This document shows, in pieces, positions 15,564 through 21,594 of a DNA stretch of 24,276 nucleotides. Numbering within the stretch: position 1 is the stretch's first letter; the number at the start of each line of letters is the position of its first letter. The stretch lies in the IMG/VR virus record IMGVR_UViG_3300030117_006115, positions 1 to 24,276 of that record. One strand, given 5' to 3'. The translations under genes were made by a program, and so were the position numbers. The notes under the pieces were generated by a model. It worked only from the letters and a program-made list of their open reading frames with translations, had not been told where the DNA came from and ran no database searches. This stretch comes from a virus.

Positions 15564-15848
15564 GTGGACCCTGAATCAGCACTCGGCGGGGGCGTTGTTG
15601 CAGCTATCGTTGTAGGCATGCGCCTAGCCGAGCGATTCAGTGACAAGCGAAACCCGAAGCACAATGGGAATGGCCTGGCCTCTAAGCTAGCGGTCAACGA
15701 AGAAAAAATTGAAGCGCTGAGCGATAGGGTCAACGACGTAAGCGAAAAGACGCGGGAAGCGCTTAGTAATACCTATGAAATAATTCGCAGAATGGACATC
15801 AAGGACGCGGTGGAAAGAGACCGAAGGGAGCGAGATGATACAGGGTAA
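15564..15848 (+). CDS. Membrane protein with one TM segment and coiled coil
   Basis: 94 residues from GTG 15564, preceded by GAGGG (15554-15558). The first residues (VDPESALGGGVVAAIVVGMR) form a transmembrane or signal-anchor segment. A basic stretch and a coiled coil (VNEEKIEALSDRVNDVSEKT) follow, then a very charged end. The layout resembles XhlA-like or accessory lysis proteins, one TM with a coiled coil. Its last 14 nt overlap the two-TM holin candidate, and both precede the endolysin. A lysis-helper role is inferred from topology and position. Confidence 0.6.
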   Translation: MDPESALGGGVVAAIVVGMRLAERFSDKRNPKHNGNGLASKLAVNEEKIEALSDRVNDVSEKTREALSNTYEIIRRMDIKDAVERDRRERDDTG

Positions 15849-16086
15849 GACCAATGGCAAGTTTTCGTCGGAGTTTTTCATTTCTATTTTGGGAATGTGC
15901 GGTGGGATCCTTTGCGCCATATTCTCAGAAAGCCAATGGGCAATAATTGGCGGGCCCATTCTCTCAGCGCTCTGCGGCGCTAGCTATTCGCAAAGTAGGG
16001 CAACGGTGAAGCGTGCTCTTTTGGCCAAGCAGGCAGCCGCTGAGGTATCCTCGCTGGGAAAGCCCGAAAGCTCAGAGAGCAAGTAA
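15835..16086 (+). CDS. Putative holin, two transmembrane segments
   Basis: 83 residues from ATG 15835 with an AAGGGAG ribosome site. Two hydrophobic segments are visible: FFISILGMCGGILCAIF (about residues 14-30) and WAIIGGPILSALCGASYS (about 35-52). A basic amphipathic tail (RATVKRALLAKQAAAEV) follows, typical of class II-type phage holins. It stands between a membrane/coiled-coil protein and the endolysin gene. Holins form the membrane lesions that release the endolysin and time lysis. The family is inferred from topology. Confidence 0.65.
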   Translation: MIQGKTNGKFSSEFFISILGMCGGILCAIFSESQWAIIGGPILSALCGASYSQSRATVKRALLAKQAAAEVSSLGKPESSESK

Positions 16087-16100
16087 GCCGTGCGCTCGGT

Positions 16101-16286
16101 GTGGCGGAATCTATCGCACCGGGCGCAGGATCGATTGATTTTGGTATTGGCATTGATGGCGATGGGGCCCGGGGCTTTATGTCTGGGGCTGCTCGCCTTA
16201 GCGAAAGCGCAAGCCTATTTGTTGATGCTAGCGTTGATACTAGCAAGCAGTGGGAGGCGCTAGGCGGCCTCAGAATAAGATTCTAA
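16101..16286 (+). CDS. Small Gly/Ala-rich protein in the lysis region
   Basis: 61 residues from GTG 16101, with no convincing ribosome site. In-frame codons continue upstream to a stop at 16041-16043 with no better start. The sequence (GSIDFGIGIDGDGARGFMSG, then SLFVDASVDTSKQWEALGG ending LRIRF) alternates small and hydrophobic residues and ends in an aromatic residue, like outer-membrane beta strands. Similar short proteins follow holins in some environmental phages as I recall them. A different, very hydrophobic frame lies over the same DNA at 16090-16263. Confidence 0.45.
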   Translation: MAESIAPGAGSIDFGIGIDGDGARGFMSGAARLSESASLFVDASVDTSKQWEALGGLRIRF

Positions 16287-16301
16287 TAGAAGGCGGCAAT
16301 C

Positions 16302-16868
16302 ATGCTTCCCCCGGTTCTAAAACAGATACGAGCTCTAGGATATCCGGTTTTTGATGGCCAATATGACCTGAACCTTTTTGGCATCCGAAAGCGCAACGGC
16401 GCCCCGAATGCCTTTGATGATTTGGTGGGGTGCGCGTATCGCCAGGGCGGGCAGTGGATGACTCACTACTGGAAGGCCACCACGGACCCGGGGCAATATT
16501 ACTTGCTGAACCCGCTTCAGGTAAAAGGAACGGCAATATTATGCCCTGGTCATTATCGCGGCATCTGGGAGATTGACCAGCATCGAGGTCAGTATGAGGC
16601 GTTATGCCAGCGCGGCGGCGAGGTTACGGTGTGGCGGGACGCCAATAGGGATGGCGAGTTTGACACCAACGGCCCGACGGACACAGGGTTTTTCGGCATC
16701 AACCTGCACAAAGCCGGGCAGCACTCCACACGGGTGGACCGTTGGAGCGCAGGCTGTCAGGTGCTGGCAAATGAGTCTGACTTTGAAGAGGCTATGCGCC
16801 TTGCCCGGTTGCAGATTGCTACAACCGGATGCAAGACGTTTAGCTATACCCTACTCGAGGAGTGGTAA
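16302..16868 (+). CDS. Putative endolysin, L,D-transpeptidase-like
   Basis: 188 residues from ATG 16302 with AAGG upstream. The key region is H136 (INLHKAGQHS) followed 16 residues later by C152 in RVDRWSAGCQVLAN. The spacing of His and a Ser-x-Gly-Cys motif recalls YkuD-type L,D-transpeptidase or carboxypeptidase catalytic sites. Proteins with this pattern sit in endolysin positions of several phages. The segments GYPVFDGQYDLNLFGIRKRN and EVTVWRDANRDGEFD are other landmarks. It has no signal peptide, fitting release through the upstream holin. The gene ends the lysis region. Exact activity is inferred; a structure-based comparison would decide it. Confidence 0.6.
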   Translation: MLPPVLKQIRALGYPVFDGQYDLNLFGIRKRNGAPNAFDDLVGCAYRQGGQWMTHYWKATTDPGQYYLLNPLQVKGTAILCPGHYRGIWEIDQHRGQYEALCQRGGEVTVWRDANRDGEFDTNGPTDTGFFGINLHKAGQHSTRVDRWSAGCQVLANESDFEEAMRLARLQIATTGCKTFSYTLLEEW

Positions 16869-16915
16869 TGGGCTTGTGGTTCATGTGCGGCGCCTATCTT
16901 TGCGTCATTGTCTGA
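16868..16915 (+). CDS. Possible 15-aa hydrophobic peptide
   Basis: An ATG overlaps the endolysin stop (TAATG) and encodes 15 residues, MGLWFMCGAYLCVIV, almost fully hydrophobic with two Cys. Coupling is possible. Peptides this short are seldom confirmed, and it may be chance. The gap from here to the convergent gene (16916-16926) shows no classical terminator. Confidence 0.2.
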   Translation: MGLWFMCGAYLCVIV

Positions 16916-16926
16916 AGCGCTCGAGG

Positions 16927-17346
16927 CTATGAAGAGCCCGGGCGGCTTATCAGTGCCCCTGGGGCATGGCGCGCCAGCGCGTCTAAGAGCTGATTGATTT
17001 GCTTGCTCTGCTCTTCAACTCGAGCCTTCAGCGCATCAACCTCTTGGTCTTTTTTCGAATGTCTGCCGATGCGCCGCCAGAGCGCCTCATGCTCAATCAT
17101 CAAGCTCATTACTCGCTGGTCTTGAACGTACATGAAGCCGTCGCGGATTCGACCGAACATGCCCTCAACCGCCTTCGGCGTGCGGCCTTCGGTGCCTGGG
17201 AAGAATCTTTGATTGTGCAGCCTTGCAATGTTGGCCCAGCCCACGCGCGGGTAGTCGCCAGCCTCTGCCACAATCTCAATCAGTCCAATAATTTGCTCAA
17301 TGTCCCAAGGGCGAATCACTCTCGGTCGCTTGTTTTGTTTTCCCAT
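16927..17346 (-). CDS. Myb/SANT-like DNA-binding protein with coiled coil
   Basis: 139 residues. Residues about 10-70 (RPWDIEQIIGLIEIVAEAG, then WANIARLHNQRFFPGTEGRT followed by PKAVEGMFGRIR) have the helix spacing and aromatic positions of a Myb/SANT or trihelix-like domain. GRTPKAVEGMFGRIR is a likely recognition helix. Residues about 95-130 are predicted coiled coil (VDALKARVEEQSKQINQLLD), probably for dimerisation. The gene is the last of the - strand set and is separated from the others by a terminator and 248 nt, so it may be separately expressed. A transcription or DNA-organisation role is inferred. It converges on the lysis genes. Confidence 0.6.
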   Translation of the reverse strand: MGKQNKRPRVIRPWDIEQIIGLIEIVAEAGDYPRVGWANIARLHNQRFFPGTEGRTPKAVEGMFGRIRDGFMYVQDQRVMSLMIEHEALWRRIGRHSKKDQEVDALKARVEEQSKQINQLLDALARHAPGALISRPGSS

Positions 17347-17382
17347 TTTTCTCTGCCTTTTGTTTGTAAGTTAGAAGATCCC

Positions 17383-17451
17383 AAAAACCCCTGCCCCGGG
17401 TGGTCGCCAGTGCTGCGCGTGTTTCTTCACAGTGCGGCACCGGGGCAGGGG
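17383..17451 (-). terminator. Rho-independent terminator of the early operon
   Basis: CCCCTGCCCCGG (17388-17399) and CCGGGGCAGGGG (17440-17451) are perfect 12-bp inverted repeats around 40 nt that can fold further. Read on the - strand the stem is followed by TTTTT (17383-17387). It would end transcripts of the early operon before the gene at 17346. The remainder of the gap 17347-17594 has two small hairpins (for example GGCG/CGCC near 17490) and no credible gene or tRNA. Confidence 0.65.
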
Positions 17452-17594
17452 ATAGCGGCAGAATTACCGCGTGCTATACCAGCCAGGTAGGCGCTTCTCG
17501 CCCTTGGCTGCTCGTCGTTGCAGCGCGTCGCACTTTGAACATGCGCGAATCCACGAGCTATGATAAATCCATCGATGCAATCCCAGCCAACACA

Positions 17595-17921
17595 TCATGT
17601 TGCGGGCCCCCCTATTTGGCGTCTCTTTTTGCCACCGAAGCCGAAGAGCATCCCGAAGACTCCAGGCTCTTCGGCGATGCGCTGTGACATTACCTTGTCA
17701 ATCACTGAGCCAGTGCCCACGCGCTCTTCGAGGCTTTTCAGGTCTTTCACCGCATCCCGCAGTAGGTCGCTCAACTCGAGGTCTTGCTCATGGCCTTCGA
17801 TTTGGTGCCTTCGGTAATACTCAGCGCTCCGGTCTGCACATTCGTTAGTGAGTAGGTTGATTGTTTTAACAATGGCTTGCAGTCTGCCGTGGTCATGCTC
17901 AAATAGTTTTTTGCGACTCAT
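17595..17921 (-). CDS. Unknown helical protein
   Basis: 108 residues. Long helices dominate (LQAIVKTINLLTNECADRS, then LELSDLLRDAVKDLKSLEER), with a Gly/Phe/Lys-rich C-terminus (GMLFGFGGKKRRQIGG) that may touch a membrane or nucleic acid. No family recognised. The start overlaps the upstream stop by 4 nt (ATGA), so it is translated with the 143-aa membrane protein, which also has a long coiled coil. The two might form a complex; this is inferred from coupling only. Confidence 0.6.
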   Translation of the reverse strand: MSRKKLFEHDHGRLQAIVKTINLLTNECADRSAEYYRRHQIEGHEQDLELSDLLRDAVKDLKSLEERVGTGSVIDKVMSQRIAEEPGVFGMLFGFGGKKRRQIGGPAT

Positions 17922-18349
17922 GATTCCCCCTCGGCCATTGCGGCCAGCTTGCTTCGGTCGTCTTCGGTATACGGGTTAGATTCTCGCGCATTCAGCAAAG
18001 CCTCAAGCTCTGCGACCCGCTCCAGTAGATGCTTTTTTTGCTCTTGCCACCGCTCGCGCTCTTCCTCGAGGGTCTCGCGCTCTTTCGGCAAAACATCCCG
18101 CGTGAGCTCTGCTATGCGGCGCTGCGCCTTCGCAAGCTGCGACTCAAGATGCGTGCTATGCAACACTCCCCGGTTATCCACCGTGCGCGGCGCGTCCGGA
18201 TACGCTGGCAGCATCTTAGACACCTTGAAATCTCCCCAATCGTAAATTGCGACATGTGCAATTGTCGCAACCGTTAAAACCCCCAGGACTATTGGCCCAA
18301 ATCTCGGCGGGCTATCATGGCCCCCATAACTTGCTCTGCTCATTTTCAT
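17918..18349 (-). CDS. Membrane-anchored coiled-coil protein
   Basis: 143 residues from ATG 18349; ATG 18343, two codons on, is equally possible. AAAGGG is 3 nt before the first and 9 nt before the second. One transmembrane segment (FGPIVLGVLTVATIAHVAIY, about residues 17-36) is followed by a long coiled coil (residues about 70-120, containing LEEERERWQEQKKHLLERVA). This is the shape of an inner-membrane spanin (Rz-like), but the gene lies in the early operon, away from the lysis genes. A membrane role in host takeover or superinfection exclusion is therefore also possible. No family recognised. Confidence 0.6.
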   Translation of the reverse strand: MKMSRASYGGHDSPPRFGPIVLGVLTVATIAHVAIYDWGDFKVSKMLPAYPDAPRTVDNRGVLHSTHLESQLAKAQRRIAELTRDVLPKERETLEEERERWQEQKKHLLERVAELEALLNARESNPYTEDDRSKLAAMAEGES

Positions 18350-18358
18350 TTTCCCTTT

Positions 18359-18451
18359 TTAAACGTCCATTTTCCAGGTGGACAAAAAAACCCCTATGCT
18401 GCCGCATACGCCAGTAACGGCGCAGGCGATAACCCCCTCTAGAAAGCTCAT
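18359..18451 (-). CDS. 30-aa single-pass membrane peptide
   Basis: ATG (18449-18451) to TAA (18359-18361) encodes 30 residues with a hydrophobic core FLEGVIACAVTGVCGSIGVF (residues 3-22) and small-residue spacing suited to helix packing. AAAGGG lies 9 nt upstream of the start. It fills an otherwise empty gap between two operon genes, 18 nt after the upstream stop, and its stop is followed at once by the next gene's ribosome-binding site. That tidy fit supports a real gene. Function unknown. Confidence 0.5.
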   Translation of the reverse strand: MSFLEGVIACAVTGVCGSIGVFLSTWKMDV

Positions 18452-18469
18452 TGATATTTTCCCTTTAGT

Positions 18470-18715
18470 TTATTTCCCCTTGGCCTCGGCTCGCTTTTTC
18501 TTTAGCCAGCCCAGGTCATTCCAAGCTGCGCCATGCTCAACCAGAGCATCTTGCGCAGCCTCGATTCGTTCGCCATGCGTCTCGAGCCCTTCGACGGCTT
18601 CCGCAATGATGGTGCGGGCGGGCTCTTTCGTTTTGCCATCGTCCACGATGACTGCGCGGTTTCCGTAACGCGCTTTGACTTTCTCGATTGCTATTCTGAT
18701 GGTTTCTTCCCTCAT
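18470..18715 (-). CDS. Unknown small charged protein
   Basis: 81 residues. It starts with ETIRIAIEKVKARYGNRAVI and ends in a basic helix (AAWNDLGWLKKKRAEAKGK). The start overlaps the upstream stop (ATGA), with GAGGAC upstream. It is predicted soluble, alternating acidic and basic helices. No family recognised. Confidence 0.55.
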   Translation of the reverse strand: MREETIRIAIEKVKARYGNRAVIVDDGKTKEPARTIIAEAVEGLETHGERIEAAQDALVEHGAAWNDLGWLKKKRAEAKGK

Positions 18716-18873
18716 CGCCAGTCCTCATCTTCCCAGCGCGGCTCTTGTCGGCGCGCTAAGTCTTGGTCAATTCTGCGGGCAAGCTCACGCCGCGCAGAGG
18801 CATCAATACACATTGCAAAAAAACAAAGGATTCCGAGGCAAGCGAGCCCGGCTAGCGCATAAACCATTTTCAT
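18712..18873 (-). CDS. 53-aa single-pass membrane protein
   Basis: The frame is open to 18987, but the start ATG at 18873 is preferred: it follows a strong purine tract (AAAGGGGAGAGA) and begins directly with a membrane segment, VYALAGLACLGILCFFAMC (residues 4-22). The rest is highly charged (RRELARRIDQDLARRQEPRW), probably cytoplasmic or DNA-facing. Its stop overlaps the next gene start. It is one of three small membrane proteins in this operon. Function unknown. Confidence 0.55.
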   Translation of the reverse strand: MKMVYALAGLACLGILCFFAMCIDASARRELARRIDQDLARRQEPRWEDEDWR

Positions 18874-18957
18874 TCTCTCCCCTTTCCCCTCTGGCAATTC
18901 TATCAGAATGGTATACATAGGGGCTATCTCTCCCGCTTGCGGGAAGATCCCCCTGGC

Positions 18958-18985
18958 GCTGGGGTGGCTCGCACGGCCCCCCAGC
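18958..18985 (-). other. Hairpin between SSB-like and membrane-protein genes
   Basis: GCTGGGG (18958-18964) pairs with CCCCAGC (18979-18985) around 14 nt. A second hairpin, TCCCGC TT GCGGGA, lies about 20 nt further along the transcript. Neither has a T run. They may slow transcription or protect the SSB/RecT part of the mRNA from decay. The stretch 18874-19002 holds no other feature I can support. Confidence 0.3.
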
Positions 18986-19002
18986 ACCGTCGGGGTTATC
19001 CG

Positions 19003-19545
19003 TTAGAATGGTACGTCGTCATCCAGCTCTTTGACGGGCTCCGGCGGTGTCCAGGTTGACGTGTCCGGCTCTTCGGTGCGAAAAGCATAAATCTCGTCTT
19101 TGTCCGGATAGCCATTTGACCCCTTGTTGGTGTCAATGAACACCACCACCGGCTTCTCAAGCAGGTGGTCTGTATCCTCGAGCATGTCAGGGATTCCAAT
19201 CTGACGACAGAAAGCCGCCAAAAGCTTCTCTGCTTTCTCTTGGTTTTTCCTTGCTCGGTCTACCAGTTCAGGATCAGGCTCCCCTGTTCTCAAATTCTCG
19301 AGCGCGTGCGCGTCGGGCATCCATAGCATGAAGTGACGGGCAACCCATTTGCCCTTCCATGGGCCAGCAATTACCTGGAAAGCCACACGCAAGTAGTTGG
19401 TGGTGTCTTTTTGGTTGCGCTTAACCTCAGCCTCTTTCGCGACAACCGAGTAGTTCCCTTTGGGCATCGGCTCGCTGAAATCTACGCGCTCCACCTCATC
19501 GCCGTTGCGATCGATTGCGCTGATTGGAATATTGAGCATGGCCAT
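19003..19545 (-). CDS. DUF669-family SSB-like protein
   Basis: 180 residues from ATG 19545, with AAGGAG 9 nt upstream. The frame runs further upstream, but that part overlaps the RecT gene. Landmarks of the phage DUF669 family are PKGNYSVVAKEAEVKRNQKD (about 28-47), LRVAFQVIAGPWKGKWVARH (52-71) and KAEKLLAAFCRQIGI. The protein ends KELDDDVPF, the acidic-then-Pro-Phe tip that bacterial SSB uses to dock repair proteins (E. coli SSB ends in DDDIPF). It probably coats single-stranded DNA and recruits partners. It lies 1 nt after the RecT stop, so both are co-translated. Confidence 0.7.
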   Translation of the reverse strand: MAMLNIPISAIDRNGDEVERVDFSEPMPKGNYSVVAKEAEVKRNQKDTTNYLRVAFQVIAGPWKGKWVARHFMLWMPDAHALENLRTGEPDPELVDRARKNQEKAEKLLAAFCRQIGIPDMLEDTDHLLEKPVVVFIDTNKGSNGYPDKDEIYAFRTEEPDTSTWTPPEPVKELDDDVPF

Positions 19546-19546
19546 T

Positions 19547-20332
19547 TTAGGCTTCTCCTTTTTTGGTGTTAATGTAGAGCTCACGAAGGTCTTTGAGATG
19601 AGCGGGCTCGATTTGCTCGACTCGCTCGAGACTCAAGTAGTCTAGAGCGCTCTGCTCGCTGATCTCCAGCGTCTCAAGATGAGCCAGGGCCCGCAGCACA
19701 TCGTCGCTCACGGGAGGCTTGGCAGGCAGCGCAGCAGCCTTCGACTCAAGCACCTCGGCGGTGATGACGGTTGGCTCTGACTCTGGCTTGCGCGGCTTTG
19801 TCGATGTCTGCTCAGGATAATCTTGGGCTTCTTCGGTGGTGATGAAGCCTGCGAGCGCATCGGCGAAAACATCACGGAGAGCAAAGCCTCGAGCGCGCAT
19901 CTGTAGCATTCGGTCAGGGTACGATGACCAGGGCCCCTTGTTGCCCCAGAGATCCGCCCGCTTGGCGTCATCAACCGAGAAGGTGCGCTCGGCTGGCTTG
20001 CAGCCTTTACGATGCACGATGCATCGGGCGATGGCTTTCTCTGTGCCGGGGTTGTCGATGGTCTCTTCGATGTCTTCGCATTCTGGATGCTTGCGACAAA
20101 GCGCCATCATGGAGTCTCCATAAATTGTCGGCTTGCCTTTGATGACCGCGATGGCGCTCAGGCTCTGCATCGGCTTGAGGCCAAGCTCGGCTCCATGCTG
20201 GATAGCGGCTAGGATTGCTCCAGGCTTGCCGCGATAGCTTGCCGGGATGATCTCATGCTGTGCCGATGCCAGCTCCCGGCAAAACATCATAGCGGCGTCC
20301 AGCTCTGATGGTGCGATGGTAAGAATGCTCAT
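19547..20332 (-). CDS. recT: RecT-like single-strand annealing recombinase
   Basis: 261 residues from ATG 20332, with AGAGG 5-6 nt upstream. The family signature is clear: IQHGAELGLKPMQSLSAIAV (44-63), GKPTIYGDSMMALC (66-79), FSVDDAKRADLWGNKGPWSS (118-137) and RMLQMRARGFALRDVFADAL (141-160). These proteins anneal complementary single strands and drive phage recombination. Residues 170-210 form a flexible linker (EQTSTKPRKPESEPTV), followed by a C-terminal helical domain. A partner exonuclease was not found in this window; it may lie elsewhere. The start overlaps the upstream stop (ATGA) and the stop precedes the SSB-like gene by 1 nt. Confidence 0.85.
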   Translation of the reverse strand: MSILTIAPSELDAAMMFCRELASAQHEIIPASYRGKPGAILAAIQHGAELGLKPMQSLSAIAVIKGKPTIYGDSMMALCRKHPECEDIEETIDNPGTEKAIARCIVHRKGCKPAERTFSVDDAKRADLWGNKGPWSSYPDRMLQMRARGFALRDVFADALAGFITTEEAQDYPEQTSTKPRKPESEPTVITAEVLESKAAALPAKPPVSDDVLRALAHLETLEISEQSALDYLSLERVEQIEPAHLKDLRELYINTKKGEA

Positions 20333-20523
20333 TTTGTCCTCTTGTTGTTTACGAGCTTGAAACAGCTCTTGTTTTCCCAATACTTCGAACGCTGACCCGA
20401 AACAGGGTCGCGGCGCTCCATCAAAACCCGCTCGGGGTTCGCAGCAATCAGCGATACCCAGCCGAAAACCAGATGCTCAATCTCGAGCGTCTGGCCAACT
20501 TTTCTCATCTTATAATCAAGCAT
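20329..20523 (-). CDS. Small basic unknown protein upstream of recT
   Basis: 64 residues from ATG 20523, with GGAGG 5 nt upstream; a TTG just before it is in frame. It begins MLDYKMRKVGQTLEIEHLVF and has ERRDPVSGQRSKYWENKSCF towards a basic end. It looks like a small beta-strand-plus-helix protein. It is coupled on both sides by short overlaps, so it belongs to the recombination operon. No family recognised. Confidence 0.6.
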   Translation of the reverse strand: MLDYKMRKVGQTLEIEHLVFGWVSLIAANPERVLMERRDPVSGQRSKYWENKSCFKLVNNKRTK

Positions 20524-20998
20524 CAACCCCTCCTAGGCGTGCAATAGTGCGCTGTGCAGCTTCTCGCTCGCGTCGTTCGTGCTCTAGTTGCTCGCGAAGC
20601 GCGGCAACCTTGCCGCCTTCTCCTTTTTGCGAAAAGATGCAAGCCACCTCTTCGCGGCTCCCAGGCATCCACCGCATGCAATCGATAATCTTCACAATCT
20701 CGCAGCGGGCGCGCTCAATGTTAAGATCCCACCCCTGCTCAATGCAGAATTCTCGGCAAAGATTGAAAAGGCTGAGATCACTTTGAGCCACGAGGCGAAT
20801 AGAAGGCGCATCGTAGACGATCGTAAAAATCAGCTCACAATCCCCAGGGATATCACTTAGAGCGTCCGGCTCATCGAGATGTCCGGGGATTGCTAAAATC
20901 TGGCCGTTGTCATTGATTCGATAAACAAGCTCATCGGTCAGAAAGTGCGCAAGGCAGTTATCAATCGCGGCTTCTGCGGCCTTCGTAATTCTCAACAT
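20516..20998 (-). CDS. Unknown early protein
   Basis: 160 residues from ATG 20998; the frame is open to 21088, but the upstream part runs through the TTCG tract. A purine run AAAGGAAAA ends about 5-10 nt before the ATG. The N-terminal half is acidic (AAIDNCLAHFLTDELVYRIN, CELIFTIVYDAPSIRLVAQS). The C-terminal part is a coiled coil (VAALREQLEHERREREAAQR). No family recognised. It may be an early regulatory or structural DNA protein. The 8-nt overlap with the next gene implies coupling. Confidence 0.55.
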   Translation of the reverse strand: MLRITKAAEAAIDNCLAHFLTDELVYRINDNGQILAIPGHLDEPDALSDIPGDCELIFTIVYDAPSIRLVAQSDLSLFNLCREFCIEQGWDLNIERARCEIVKIIDCMRWMPGSREEVACIFSQKGEGGKVAALREQLEHERREREAAQRTIARLGGVDA

Positions 20999-21011
20999 GC
21001 TGTTTTTTCCT

Positions 21012-21035
21012 TTCGTTCGTTCGTTCGTTCGTTCG
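21012..21035. repeat. TTCG tetranucleotide tract, six units
   Basis: Six uninterrupted TTCG units lie in the leader of the - strand gene starting at 20998, between it and the stop of the gene upstream. On the coding strand it reads (CGAA)6 followed by AGGAAAAAACAGC and the ATG. A five-unit copy is at 21551-21570 in the same relation to the neighbouring gene. Confidence 0.85.
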
Positions 21036-21041
21036 CTTGCT

Positions 21042-21536
21042 CTAAGAAACAGCAACCGGGCGAGAGTTTGTAGTAGGCTCGAGCCCAAGCATCTGCGCTA
21101 GAGCATCGCATTGCTTGAAAGCGGGTAGGCGGCCCCGGTTCCAAAGGCGCGGGCTTAACCTTGCCAAGTAGAGGGTGTAGGCGAAATTACCGCGCCCCTT
21201 GATATCTTTGGGGTTCACCTCAAAAAAGGAGGCGGTGCCGTACTCCGCATGCGCGGCATGGCAGGGCTGCTGACCTTCAACAGCCTTACCAGCGCGATAA
21301 TATTCGACGTGGAGAAGCTCCCACAAATCGCTCGCGGCCGCAGATAACAACATGTGAGCGTGCAGCATGTTGCGGTCTGGGTTTCGTGCAACGTTACCCC
21401 CCTTGCGCTTGCTCATTCCTTTTGCGGGGAAATACACCACAAACCGGCCATCCTTCATGCCAATTCCTACTTTAGCATTAATGCCTTGCGCCGTATAAAA
21501 CCGGAAATCATTTCTGCTCTTTGCTGCCTTGCTCAT
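21042..21536 (-). CDS. Unknown early protein, first gene of the operon
   Basis: 164 residues from ATG 21536, with AAAGG 7-8 nt upstream; the frame is open to 21596 through the second TTCG tract. It is basic at the start (MSKAAKSRNDFRFYTAQGIN), then DGRFVVYFPAKGMSKRKGG, a central helix RNMLHAHMLLSAAASDLWEL and a C-terminus rich in Arg, Leu and Pro. Its fold was not recognised. As the first gene of the divergent operon it would be the earliest product. Confidence 0.6.
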   Translation of the reverse strand: MSKAAKSRNDFRFYTAQGINAKVGIGMKDGRFVVYFPAKGMSKRKGGNVARNPDRNMLHAHMLLSAAASDLWELLHVEYYRAGKAVEGQQPCHAAHAEYGTASFFEVNPKDIKGRGNFAYTLYLARLSPRLWNRGRLPAFKQCDALAQMLGLEPTTNSRPVAVS

Positions 21537-21550
21537 CGCTCTGCCTTTCT

Positions 21551-21570
21551 TTCGTTCGTTCGTTCGTTCG
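21551..21570. repeat. TTCG tetranucleotide tract, five units
   Basis: Five TTCG units directly upstream of the ribosome-binding site of the gene starting at 21536 ((CGAA)5 then AGAAAGG on the coding strand). It lies in the transcribed leader if the promoter at 21595-21623 is right. It shows the same architecture as the tract at 21012-21035. Confidence 0.85.
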
Positions 21571-21594
21571 TTGCGGCCCCTTGGCCACACCTTC

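Noticed and set aside
17451-17594. Possible tRNA in the structured gap
   Set aside because: Small hairpins are present, but no acceptor stem, T-loop consensus or CCA-compatible end could be assembled on either strand.
17400-17848. Several + strand frames over the terminator and the 108-aa - strand gene
   Set aside because: No ribosome sites or recognisable motifs, and they run through the terminator stem and antisense to a coupled operon gene.
18364-18390. GTCCA…TGGAC inverted repeat next to A7 as a terminator
   Set aside because: The T run lies on the wrong side of the stem for - strand transcription, the + strand has A rather than T after it, and the bases are explained by the 30-aa frame.
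21012-21570. TTCG tracts as a CRISPR array
   Set aside because: Units are four bases with no spacers; these are simple tandem repeats.
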